A stretch of DNA of 39,853 bases from JBAVVD01 sp049697115 (GTDB taxonomy: Bacteria; Acidobacteriota; Aminicenantia; Aminicenantales; UBA4085): contig JBAVVD010000028.1 in assembly GCA_049697115.1 (NCBI GenBank), forward strand, positions 1 to 39,853. Direction: 5' to 3'. Positions within the stretch are counted from its first letter, which is position 1; each line of letters starts with the position of its first letter. Below, piece after piece: positions 1 to 7,578 of this stretch. Both the position numbers and the translations under genes were made by a program. The notes below the pieces were generated by a model. The model made no database searches, had not been told where the DNA came from, and was given only the letters and a program-made list of their open reading frames with translations.

Positions 1-2
1 AA

Positions 3-167
3 GTCCATCATGCCCTGGACGAGAAGGCCATCCATCCGGAAAATATCTCAGGCGAGCTGGGAGAGATTGGGCTTGGAAAAAAACAACGTCGAACCAACGA
101 GAAGGAAATCACCGTTTCAGAATTTATTGAGACTTCAACCAGGTATAGCCGGCGCTTTTCGTCTTGA
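3..167 (+). CDS. Ornithine cyclodeaminase / mu-crystallin family, C-terminal fragment (partial, probably truncated)
   Basis: The frame starting at base 3 is open from the window edge to a TGA at 165-167, so the start lies outside. Its translation contains AIHPENISGELGEIGLGKK followed by RRTNEKEITV. This matches the conserved late part of ornithine cyclodeaminase/mu-crystallin proteins (the block usually read as xELGEIxxGKKxGRxxxxEITxF). These are NAD(P)-binding deaminases or imine reductases. In the family roughly 25-40 further residues (a DSTGxAxQD segment) follow. Here the similarity stops after EITV and 14 unrelated residues precede the stop, so the C-terminus appears lost or replaced. The 3' end overlaps the convergent minus-strand gene ending at 124 by 44 bases. 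The family call is fairly secure; whether the gene is functional is unclear. Confidence 0.55.
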   Translation, partial: VHHALDEKAIHPENISGELGEIGLGKKQRRTNEKEITVSEFIETSTRYSRRFSS

Positions 168-1173
168 GCCGGAGGTGAGTTCTCACTTCCCTTTCCGTCC
201 CTTCCACATCTTTCTGTTTCACCGCCACGCCGATTTCCTGGAGTTTCTGAATCCGGGGTTCTTCGGATTTCTTCGGGCCTTTCTTTTTGAATAATTCTTT
301 GGCCAGATAAGTCAGGAGGCCGATGGCATCCGAAATGCCGAAGAAGTTCTGCCCGGGATTGTTTCTCGTCACGTAATAGTCCGGCTTAAATCCGTAAGGA
401 AGATTGGCCGGCGGAATGTTCATTTTGAGCGGCACATCCGTCTGGGTCTTTTTGCTGGTGAGGACCAGCTCGCCGTCGACGTACAGGAAAAGTATGTATT
501 CTCTGGGAGTCATTCCCCGGACAGTTTGTCGAGGCCCCATGGGAGAAGAAACTTCGGCGTCAATGGAGATCTCCTTTGTTATGACCAGGTCTCCGGCCTT
601 CACCTCTAAAAAAAAAGTGTGGGTTTTTGATTTCTGGAGAAGGTCATCGATTTCCAGAGTGAGCAGGTTAAACCCGGCCTTGAAGAGCCCCCCCTTGATA
701 ACGCTCTCCGGGGTAGACAGTTTGTAATAGGCCTCTGTCGTTATCTCCAGCCCAATGGGCAAAATCCCTTTGGGATAAAAAAAGGAGTCTGCGTCGCTGC
801 TAATAAAAGCCATATCTGTGAGGAGGGGATATTGGCTCTTCCAGGATGCCGTGTATTCTGTCAGCGCGGCCTGAGCGGACAGGCCCAAAAAGAGAAAACC
901 GGAATCTTTTCCTTCATACGATTCAAAATATTCGACGATCCATCGGATTTCCTCTATTCGGTTTTCAAGCCTGGAATACATATAGGCCAGCAGAACACAG
1001 ACATCCGCCTTATCCGCCTTCTCTATATTCTCAAACTGCCCGGCCAGATACCCAACGGCTCCCTGATAATCCCTTTTCTCCAGATAATTCCCGATCTCCG
1101 TTTTCCATTGGGAGGCCAGGGCCGGAAGACAGAAAAAGCATACGACGAAAGGAAGAATTTTTTTAACTGCCAT
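124..1173 (-). CDS. Exported protein of unknown function, partner of TonB-like gene
   Basis: This encodes a 349-residue protein not recognised as a named family. The chosen ATG (1171-1173) sits inside the last codons of the upstream TonB-like gene, an 11-base overlap. It gives a clean signal peptide of about 20 residues (MAVKKILPFVVCFFCLPALA). Longer in-frame starts would put a charged stretch ahead of the hydrophobic core. The N-terminal third has alternating helical segments resembling a short TPR-like region (YLEKRDYQGAVGYLAG, ADVCVLLAYMYSRLENR). The remainder looks beta-rich. The C-terminus is very basic, with a KKKGPKK patch. The tight overlap with the TonB gene implies co-translation and a joint envelope role. 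No catalytic motif is visible. Confidence 0.8.
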   Translation of the reverse strand: MAVKKILPFVVCFFCLPALASQWKTEIGNYLEKRDYQGAVGYLAGQFENIEKADKADVCVLLAYMYSRLENRIEEIRWIVEYFESYEGKDSGFLFLGLSAQAALTEYTASWKSQYPLLTDMAFISSDADSFFYPKGILPIGLEITTEAYYKLSTPESVIKGGLFKAGFNLLTLEIDDLLQKSKTHTFFLEVKAGDLVITKEISIDAEVSSPMGPRQTVRGMTPREYILFLYVDGELVLTSKKTQTDVPLKMNIPPANLPYGFKPDYYVTRNNPGQNFFGISDAIGLLTYLAKELFKKKGPKKSEEPRIQKLQEIGVAVKQKDVEGTEREVRTHLRLKTKSAGYTWLKSQ

Positions 1174-2095
1174 ATTCAAACACAAAATAGACTTCAAGAT
1201 TTTCATCTGGAAAATCATCCGGAAGACCGGGAAAAGGACCGCTCGCCTGAAGGGCCCTCAAGGCCGACTCGTCCAGCGTTTTCTCACGGGAAGAGGCCAC
1301 AATCTCCGCCGAAGACATCTCGCCATTTTTTTTAATAGTGACAGAGATTCCCACATCGCCTTTCAGAAAGACTGCCACTTCCAGGGGAATGAACCAATTC
1401 CGCTGGATTCTATTCAGGACTTCCTCGGCCCAGGACGACAGATTATAGCCCTTGGCTTTCACATAAGCTCTGGCTCTCTGAGAAGGCCTGCCGGGTGTAT
1501 ATTTGCCGGAAGACCCGCCTCCCCTGGTGAAGTATGTGCCCGATGAGGAATCTCGAAAAGAATATCCGGGATAAATGTATTTGGAGAAATTGGTTTTTTT
1601 GTCAGGCCCCGACCTCTGTGAATCCTGTGACTTTCCCTCTCTTTTTTCCCTGGATTTTGACAATTCGAAAAGAGAGTCCTGGGGAAACTTCAGAGAAAAG
1701 CGCGAAGAACCTTCGTCCTTTTCCCCTCCGCTTTGCACCTGCGGACCAGGCCTTCGCTCAGGTGTCGGTTGAGTCCTGGCGCCGGACTCCTGAATTCTTT
1801 CCCTCTGCATGTGCAATTCCCCTGAAGATGGGAAGCCCTCCGGCGGATATCCAGACGGGCCCCATGCCTCAAGATTTCCCCTGTCAGCCGAGTTCTCACC
1901 TCTTTTCAGATAATAGAGCTTCTCCTTGGGCACCAGGAAAGCTTCGGTGACGTTCTTTTTATAGAATATAATTTTATGGGTAAATTTGGCGTTAAGCAGG
2001 TAATAGAAACCGCCGGTGTGGATCAGGAAAGAGCAGAGGAAACAAATGACCTTCTTTAAAAAATCCGTTTTATTTTGAATAATCCAAGACTCCAC
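1163..2095 (-). CDS. TonB C-terminal domain protein (energy-transducer-like)
   Basis: This 310-residue protein has TonB architecture. A short cytoplasmic N-terminus leads to one membrane anchor at about residues 16-35 (VICFLCSFLIHTGGFYYLL). A long Pro/Ser/Arg/Gly-rich periplasmic linker follows (about 55-215). The C-terminal TonB fold (about 220-308) carries the usual repeat features: LNRIQRNWFIPLE, then GDVGISVTIKKNGEMSSAEIV, then LDESALRALQASGPFPGLP. Such domains contact outer-membrane partners and transmit inner-membrane energy or force. No ExbB, ExbD or TonB-dependent receptor is adjacent, so its partner is unknown. It begins with GTG and lacks a good Shine-Dalgarno at the expected distance, so the start is less certain. 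Its last codons overlap the following exported gene. Confidence 0.85.
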   Translation of the reverse strand: MESWIIQNKTDFLKKVICFLCSFLIHTGGFYYLLNAKFTHKIIFYKKNVTEAFLVPKEKLYYLKRGENSADRGNLEAWGPSGYPPEGFPSSGELHMQRERIQESGARTQPTPERRPGPQVQSGGEKDEGSSRFSLKFPQDSLFELSKSREKREGKSQDSQRSGPDKKTNFSKYIYPGYSFRDSSSGTYFTRGGGSSGKYTPGRPSQRARAYVKAKGYNLSSWAEEVLNRIQRNWFIPLEVAVFLKGDVGISVTIKKNGEMSSAEIVASSREKTLDESALRALQASGPFPGLPDDFPDENLEVYFVFEYGS

Positions 2096-2130
2096 CAGGT
2101 TATTTTAACATATTCACTCCACCATTAGAT

Positions 2131-2160
2131 AAATGCAAAATATTGAAAAAAGTTGCATTT
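2131..2160. repeat. 8-bp inverted repeat upstream of the TonB-like gene
   Basis: AAATGCAA (2131-2138) and TTGCATTT (2153-2160) are perfect inverted copies separated by 14 A/T-rich bases, 35-65 bases upstream of the GTG start of the TonB-like gene. This could be an operator for a dimeric regulator. No poly-T follows, so it is not a terminator. The assignment is tentative. Confidence 0.35.
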
Positions 2161-2222
2161 GATTTTCCGGAATTTCAATACGCCGCCTCCACTATTCCAG
2201 AGTCGGGAAAGGAGAATCACGG

Positions 2223-3281
2223 CTAAATCTGGATTTCATATACATCCGGAATATTCCGAAGGGTTATATCCGGATTAAAAGTCCAGGAGACGATACGGAT
2301 GGCCCTGAAATAAGGGAAAAAGCGCGCCCTATAAAACGGGCTCAGAGAGTAGTATTTCTTGGTCCATTCGACCGCGCCCACACAGCCGGCTTCCTTAATG
2401 AAATTCAGGAAAGACTGGACAAACCAGAATTGCTCCCGCGGAGCAAGATCGGGATAGGCCACATGGTTGACCCATGCCCAACGCTCCTTTGTCTTTCCCA
2501 GGTGGTCATGAAAGATAAAATTGATCAGGCCCGCAATTCTGCCGTTTTTTTCATAAATAAGGGTTTTAGCCACATCCGGGTAGTCCAGCTCCCAGGCCAG
2601 GGCCTCTCTTTCCCAGACCAGAGCCAGCCGGAGTTTATTCTGGTATTGATTGATCAGGGCCAGACACTGATCCAAATCCCCGGTACGGTATTCCCTCACT
2701 GCGGGACGGCCGATTTCTCTGGGCGGCCTGTGACCCCCCAATAATCGAATCGCCATTTTCTCTAAGAATTTTAGTCCTTCGGAATCGGAGATACGGTCGA
2801 GGTCCAAAACCCGGGCAATGACGTGCATTTTTTTTACCCACTCCACGGGATTTCCTGTCTGCTTGAGCTTTTGAGTCAATCGAGTTGAGCGGTGTCCGGC
2901 TTCAAGCGAAAAAAGGGCAAAATCATATTTGTACTTCCGGTTCAGACAAAGAGCTTCATTCACAAGGGCCGTGGCCATCCCCCGGCGCAAAAATTCCTTC
3001 CGGGTGACGAGCAGGCACGCATAGACGGCGCGAAAGACTTTCCCCTGATAGTGAAACTTCTGGGGAAGATTGGCCAGAAAAGCGACAATTTCATTTTGAT
3101 GATAGGCGGCAATCAGGTGGTCCTTCTCCGGCAGGCGGTCAAAGAGATACTTAAGAAAGTCCGGCCGGTAAAGATTGGGAAAGGATGAGATTCCATATTC
3201 ATCCCGCCACGCAGAATGCGCCATCTCCTCCAAGCCCTCCAGGTCCCCCCGAAAGGGCTCAATGGAAATGTCTGAAAACAT
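2223..3281 (-). CDS. GNAT family N-acetyltransferase
   Basis: This 352-residue protein has an N-terminal GNAT fold. The beta4-alpha3 acetyl-CoA site is visible as ACLLVTRKEFLRRGMATALV (about residues 86-105), where RRGMAT is the pyrophosphate-binding Q/RxxGxG/A motif. The second half (about 200-345) has a strand/helix pattern like a further degenerate GNAT or sterol-carrier-like half, as in larger two-domain acetyltransferases. The acceptor substrate cannot be inferred. The gene is monocistronic, with the nitroreductase about 160 bases upstream on the same strand. There is no signal peptide, so it should be cytoplasmic. Confidence 0.75.
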   Translation of the reverse strand: MFSDISIEPFRGDLEGLEEMAHSAWRDEYGISSFPNLYRPDFLKYLFDRLPEKDHLIAAYHQNEIVAFLANLPQKFHYQGKVFRAVYACLLVTRKEFLRRGMATALVNEALCLNRKYKYDFALFSLEAGHRSTRLTQKLKQTGNPVEWVKKMHVIARVLDLDRISDSEGLKFLEKMAIRLLGGHRPPREIGRPAVREYRTGDLDQCLALINQYQNKLRLALVWEREALAWELDYPDVAKTLIYEKNGRIAGLINFIFHDHLGKTKERWAWVNHVAYPDLAPREQFWFVQSFLNFIKEAGCVGAVEWTKKYYSLSPFYRARFFPYFRAIRIVSWTFNPDITLRNIPDVYEIQI

Positions 3282-3439
3282 GAATTCACACTATCATTTC
3301 CCTTCCAACAGTGCAATATGTGGGCGGATCGAGTCGAAAATCGGAGATAGGCACCGGTTTTCCGAAATCAGAGACGGATCTTTGATTTCCCTTAAGGATT
3401 CATGAATCATTCCGCTCAAAAAGGATTGGGCAATAAAAA

Positions 3440-3994
3440 TTATTCCTCTATTCTGTTGAACCAGGCAATCTCGCCGATCTGTTTTCGCTTTTTCTCCCAT
3501 GAAGGCTTCCTCTCAGATTCGCCCAAAGCCAGCAGCGAGACGATCTTGTATTTTCGTGGAATCTTGAAAAACTTCCGCGTTTTTCTGATATTGAACCAGC
3601 CGATCCAGCATGTGCCCAGACCGAACTCCTCCGCCTGAAGAACGATGTGCTCTCCCGCGATTCCGATGTCAATGAGATAGTAAGGAATTTTCTGAATGAG
3701 CCTCCCCAGCCTGTTGGCCAGGATATCCAGGCGCGCCAGGATGAGAATGAGGACCGGAGCCCTGGCGGCAAATTTTGTGGGAAAATAGATTCCGGAAAAT
3801 ACCTGGCTGGAAAATCTCTCTTTGATCTCCGGATCGTCGATGACCAGAAATCTCCAGGGCTGGACATTCTCGGCGGAGGGAGCCAGACGGGCCGCTTCAA
3901 GACAGGCCAGAATTTTCTCTCTTTCCACCGGCCTGGACAGAAAACGGCGAATACTCCGGCGGGACTCGACAAGCTGTTGAAACTGGGTTTTCAT
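3440..3994 (-). CDS. Nitroreductase-family FMN oxidoreductase
   Basis: This 184-residue protein is of the usual nitroreductase size. The N-terminal SRRSIRRF (about residues 11-18) is the FMN-phosphate-binding motif. APSAENVQPWRFLVI (about 38-52) is the family's second signature (usually APSxxNxQPW). AEEFGLGTCWIGWF (about 121-134) is the third block, near the flavin. Members are FMN-dependent NAD(P)H oxidoreductases acting on nitro compounds, quinones or other small electrophiles. The sequence does not define the substrate. An alternative frame through the same interval has no recognisable motif and is ignored. Confidence 0.9.
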   Translation of the reverse strand: MKTQFQQLVESRRSIRRFLSRPVEREKILACLEAARLAPSAENVQPWRFLVIDDPEIKERFSSQVFSGIYFPTKFAARAPVLILILARLDILANRLGRLIQKIPYYLIDIGIAGEHIVLQAEEFGLGTCWIGWFNIRKTRKFFKIPRKYKIVSLLALGESERKPSWEKKRKQIGEIAWFNRIEE

Positions 3995-4144
3995 CCGTGT
4001 TGATCCGGTCGCATCGGATTATTCACTCGTTCGCCGGTCTCCTTCCTTCTTTTGAATAAAAAACCGCCCGTTTTTATCCGGACAACAAGGAGACGGCACT
4101 CCTAACGCCATTCCGAAGGAAAACCGTCCCCGTTAAAATCATGA

Positions 4145-5473
4145 CTATTTGATTAAATAATACTTGGTCTGGCGTCCATCGAGGAAATAAATCCCGCTTG
4201 ACGTATAGACCACATCCTCTTCAAGGGCAATTTGAATTTCCTTATTTCCCCATTCCGCAACATTGGCAAGAACGTTGAGCTCGATGGAAAAGCCGGTGTC
4301 AAAGTACAGCGGGTAATCCCCGGCCCCCGGGACTCCGTCCTGTTTGTCCCAGAGCCCGATGGTCGGCCCGGCCGCGTGTCCATGAAAACCCAGGGGATGG
4401 GTATATATGCTCGGCTTGAGTCCTTCCTCTCTGGCTTTTTTCAGCGCAGCGGCCAGAATTTCATTTCCTGTTCTTTTCTCTTTGAACTCACCCAATAGAA
4501 TATCCTGGAGGCGATTGCCCTGGGCCAGAGCTTGTTTCAATCCTGGTGGCACATCTTCCTCACCTTTCCTGAGAACATAGGCCAGCTCCTGGGTATCCGA
4601 GTTGAGTCCAAGATAGGTGATTCCCATGTCGCAATGGAGAAGGTCGCCCTTGTGAATCACCGGACTCTCTGTATATGCGCTGTCCTTCGGACGCTGGATG
4701 GAAATCGAGGGTTGAAACCATGTTTGAAGTTTCAATCCGGCAATGCGCTCTCTCATCCACCAGACCACATCCGTCGTCGTCGTCACTCCGGGAGTTATGA
4801 CTGTATTCGAAAAAGCTTCGGCAATGATCTGATGGGCGATGGCCACAATATGAGGATAGACTTCCAGCTCTTCGGGCGTCCTTTTTTCCAGCCAGCCCAC
4901 CGCCAGCTTTTCAGCCGAATGGAGGCGCGAAATGTATTCCGGACCGAGAACCTGAAGGAGTTTCTGTTTCAGGGTGGCGGAAAGGCCGTCTCCGAAGGCG
5001 AAAGTATCGGATTCGTTGATTCCGATCCGCTGGGGATTTCGCTCTCTGATCACGCGCGCCAGGCACTGCCACTGGTCGACCTTTTCCGGCTCCCAGACAG
5101 ACCTGTAGAATCCTTTAATTCCGTAGCGGCTGACCGTCAGCCTCTCCACTCCCTCCTGTCCCCTGTCATAAAAGACCAGCATGGAGAGACGACGGGCGGA
5201 CATGGCGGCACTGGGGACGAGCGTCAAGTACACGGGATCTTCATTGTATTCGCGGCAGATGACGACCCACATATCAAAATTCTCACGGCGCATAATTTCC
5301 GGGAGGACACGCTCCAGTCGAATCTTCAGCCAGTCATCACAGACCTGCGCCCTCTCCGGCATGGTCAGGATGGAAGGCATTCTGCTTTCGCCAGCCAGAA
5401 TCGGCGCTTCCGACAACGCCAAAAGACAAAGGGCGAAAAGAAATGACCGAAGTAATCTATGCGTTGGATCCAT
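4145..5473 (-). CDS. Exported M24 family metallopeptidase (Xaa-Pro aminopeptidase-like)
   Basis: This 442-residue protein starts at the ATG 5471-5473, which follows a strong Shine-Dalgarno (AAAGGAGG). Upstream in-frame starts precede this site and would bury the signal peptide. The signal peptide spans about residues 7-28 (LLRSFLFALCLLALSEAPILAG). A creatinase/prolidase N-terminal domain follows. The pita-bread catalytic domain keeps all five metal ligands of the family: Asp282 (HCDMG), Asp293 (NSDTQE), His366 (GFHGHAAG), Glu398 (SIELNV) and Glu419 (LEEDVVYT). It should remove N-terminal residues next to proline, or a related bond, outside the cytoplasm. This fits the other exported peptidases in the window. 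Confidence 0.9.
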   Translation of the reverse strand: MDPTHRLLRSFLFALCLLALSEAPILAGESRMPSILTMPERAQVCDDWLKIRLERVLPEIMRRENFDMWVVICREYNEDPVYLTLVPSAAMSARRLSMLVFYDRGQEGVERLTVSRYGIKGFYRSVWEPEKVDQWQCLARVIRERNPQRIGINESDTFAFGDGLSATLKQKLLQVLGPEYISRLHSAEKLAVGWLEKRTPEELEVYPHIVAIAHQIIAEAFSNTVITPGVTTTTDVVWWMRERIAGLKLQTWFQPSISIQRPKDSAYTESPVIHKGDLLHCDMGITYLGLNSDTQELAYVLRKGEEDVPPGLKQALAQGNRLQDILLGEFKEKRTGNEILAAALKKAREEGLKPSIYTHPLGFHGHAAGPTIGLWDKQDGVPGAGDYPLYFDTGFSIELNVLANVAEWGNKEIQIALEEDVVYTSSGIYFLDGRQTKYYLIK

Positions 5474-5560
5474 GCTTCCTCCTTTTGGATTATTTTTTTC
5501 TCTATTCATAACGGATCTATTCATATAGGTTCTCTTCCATTGTGTGTGGACAAGAACAGA

Positions 5561-5594
5561 GATATCCGGAAGGACCTCGCTCCTTCCGGATATC
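5561..5594. repeat. Perfect 14-bp inverted repeat, 6-base loop
   Basis: GATATCCGGAAGGA (5561-5574) and TCCTTCCGGATATC (5581-5594) form an uninterrupted 14-bp stem around CCTCGC. It lies 88 bases upstream of the M24 peptidase start. No T-run follows on either strand, so it is not a standard terminator. It may be an operator, a leader hairpin or a small dispersed palindrome. Confidence 0.8.
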
Positions 5595-5688
5595 ATCCTT
5601 GAATAAATCCATCCACATAGGAAGAAGTTTTCAATTTATAATAAAAAGTCCCGATAGACAATAAAATTTTTGTTCCTGGAAGTCCATA

Positions 5689-5718
5689 TTGTATCTCTGG
5701 AATGGAATATGGTATAGT
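5689..5718 (+). promoter_or_regulatory. Candidate promoter of the lipoprotein gene
   Basis: TTGTAT (5689-5694), 18 bases, then TATAGT (5713-5718) resembles a sigma-70 promoter, with a predicted start near 5725, about 48 bases before the ATG. The same bases also form two imperfect copies of ATATTGTAT (5686-5694 and 5707-5715). An almost matching pair occurs upstream of the sigma-factor gene, so regulation by a dedicated factor is an alternative reading. Confidence 0.45.
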
Positions 5719-5772
5719 CAAAAAGAACTTTCTAGTCAATAGTCTTGGATTTGAGTGAAAGGAGGAATACAA

Positions 5773-6792
5773 ATGAAAAAATTTGCGGCCATTGGCACGG
5801 TCTTCCTTTTGATCCTTGTCTTATGTTCAGCCTGTGCGAAGAAATCCGCCATTCCCAAGGCCGGCTCCGCCGAAGCTTCGGACATGCTCACCCTTTTGCC
5901 TCAGAATGCGAGTGGAATAATCGTTATTGATCTTCACCGGGCGTTCACAACAGAATTCGCTGACAACCTCATCAAAGACAGCAAGGATTATCAGAAATAC
6001 CAGGAATTCGTTAAGAAAACAGGCCTCGATCCTCAAAAAGACATTTATTTTCTAGCTCTAGCCATAACCAGCATGGCCGACCAAAATGTTCGCTCTGGCG
6101 TCGGCGTCATCAACCTCAAGTACAACAAAGAGACCTTGATGGCCAAAATCAAAGAACAAGGACAGGAGTTGAAAGAGGAAACTTACAACGGAATCTCTCT
6201 CATCAGCGGCAGTGAGGATGACGGAAAGTCTTTCTTCGGCGCCTTCCTGGACGAATCGAATATCGCTCTTGGAGAGGAAAAAGGAGTTAAGGCCGTCATC
6301 GATATTTACCAGAAGAAAGCTAAGAGCGTTCTCGAAAATGAAGAACTGATGGCCCTGATTAAAATGCTTCCTCAGAACTCACTCGTCTGGAGCGCTTTTA
6401 TCTTCTCCCCCGAAATGACCCAACAGATCACCGCTCAAAATCCAATGCTCAGCAGCCTGGAATCTCTCAAGTCCATCGTCGTGTATTTCGACTATATGGA
6501 CAAAAACATCCTGGCTGAAATAAAGGCTATGAGCGGCGACGTTGAAAAGAACAAGCAGATCGCCGATCTCCTCAACGGGCTCAAGGCACTGGGCGGCATG
6601 GCCGCGGCCACAAAGCCGGAAGTCGGTGAATTGATGAACAAGATTGAAATCACCGCGGGCCCCGATTTCGTCAAGGTCTATGCCAACGTCCCGGAAGCCC
6701 TCCTCAAAAAATTGGGTGAAACGGCCAAAAAAAAAGTGGAAGCACAAATAGAAGAGAAAACTGAGGAAGGAGCCGTCGAAAAGAAGGACTAA
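5773..6792 (+). CDS. Predicted lipoprotein of unknown function
   Basis: This encodes a 339-residue protein. The ATG at 5773 is chosen because AAAGGAGG lies 7-14 bases before it; an upstream GTG at 5755 would place the ribosome site inside the gene. The N-terminus is a lipoprotein signal ending LCSAC, with Cys21 as the likely lipidated residue. The mature protein opens with LLPQNASGIIVIDLHRAF. It alternates beta strands and helices in a manner resembling DUF3352-like substrate-binding folds (residue-wise YNGISLISGSED and IALGEEKGVKAVIDIY). The C-terminus is Lys/Glu-rich (about 315-339). It stands alone on the plus strand and overlaps the last 4 bases of the convergent ABC permease gene. Confidence 0.8.
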   Translation: MKKFAAIGTVFLLILVLCSACAKKSAIPKAGSAEASDMLTLLPQNASGIIVIDLHRAFTTEFADNLIKDSKDYQKYQEFVKKTGLDPQKDIYFLALAITSMADQNVRSGVGVINLKYNKETLMAKIKEQGQELKEETYNGISLISGSEDDGKSFFGAFLDESNIALGEEKGVKAVIDIYQKKAKSVLENEELMALIKMLPQNSLVWSAFIFSPEMTQQITAQNPMLSSLESLKSIVVYFDYMDKNILAEIKAMSGDVEKNKQIADLLNGLKALGGMAAATKPEVGELMNKIEITAGPDFVKVYANVPEALLKKLGETAKKKVEAQIEEKTEEGAVEKKD

Positions 6793-7577
6793 TCCTCAAA
6801 GATATATTCTTTCTGAGAGAAAACCAGGCAGGCCAGTCCGAGAAACACTCCTGTAATCACACAGAGCGTCGCCACGGCCAGGCCGGGAGGACTGGGCTCC
6901 AGGCGGAAGAGGAGAAAAGAAAACCGGCCGGTGGAGGTCTCGATCACAGGAAGAAGACTCTTGAGATAATGGGCAATGGCAAAGCGCTGGGTTGAGCCTG
7001 GAAAATACTGGATGACATTTTCCCAGCCAAAGCAATAGAACAGTCCAAAAAGGACAGATTTCTTCAGAAAGGTTCCGATAAATGTGAAGAAGGCCGTATA
7101 GCCCATCAGGCCGAGGGACAGCACGGCCACATCTCTCCAGAGAATCACCCAGAGGGAACCATCCAGAATTCGCTCGATATTTAAAATCAGGAACGAACAT
7201 GTGGTGCCGCAGGCGACCATCAGGATGAGGAACAGGGTATAAGCGGCATACTTCCCGAGAATGAGAGACGACTTAGAAACAGGTCGTGTCGCCAGGTAGG
7301 TCAGTGTTTTTCCTTCCACCTCCTCCGAACAGACCGAGGTTCCGTAGAAAAGCGCCAGGATCAGAATGAGAAACTGAAGATAGAAGAGCATGATGATATT
7401 CGAAAAGACGGAAATCCCCTCGATGAGGATCCTCCGTGAAAACAGCTGATTGATTTTAATGGCCAGGGCCAGAATCACAGGCAGCAGGCTGATCAGAAAG
7501 AAAATTTTCGTCCGGCGCGTCTTCCATCCGGCAAAAAGGAAGAATGAGAAAACGATTTTGAAGGAGCGGAAATTCAT
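6789..7577 (-). CDS. ABC-2 type transporter permease (distal copy)
   Basis: This 262-residue integral membrane protein has about six hydrophobic segments: roughly 28-45, 58-82, 108-130, 146-165, 172-180 and 233-255. The motif YGTSVCSEEVEGKTLTYLAT (about 79-98) is the cytoplasmic coupling region typical of ABC-2 permeases (xxxExExgTLxxLxxxPV), followed by RPVSKSSLILGKY. It is the last gene of a four-gene operon, one base after the stop of its ATPase. The family exports lipids, drugs or polysaccharides, or supports gliding and maturation functions; no substrate can be read. Confidence 0.88.
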   Translation of the reverse strand: MNFRSFKIVFSFFLFAGWKTRRTKIFFLISLLPVILALAIKINQLFSRRILIEGISVFSNIIMLFYLQFLILILALFYGTSVCSEEVEGKTLTYLATRPVSKSSLILGKYAAYTLFLILMVACGTTCSFLILNIERILDGSLWVILWRDVAVLSLGLMGYTAFFTFIGTFLKKSVLFGLFYCFGWENVIQYFPGSTQRFAIAHYLKSLLPVIETSTGRFSFLLFRLEPSPPGLAVATLCVITGVFLGLACLVFSQKEYIFED

Positions 7578-7578
7578 T

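Noticed and set aside
4055..4075. AAAAAC-CGCC-GTTTTT as terminator between the M24 and nitroreductase genes
   Set aside because: The stem is short and A/T-only with an imperfect T-run, so I could not support it as a terminator.
4532..5446. 304-codon plus-strand open frame
   Set aside because: It is antisense to the M24 peptidase, which has all five metal ligands in frame. The antisense product shows no motif.
5474..5596. N-terminal extension of the M24 peptidase by 41 residues
   Set aside because: It would read through the perfect palindrome and put the signal peptide internally. A strong Shine-Dalgarno precedes the ATG at 5473.
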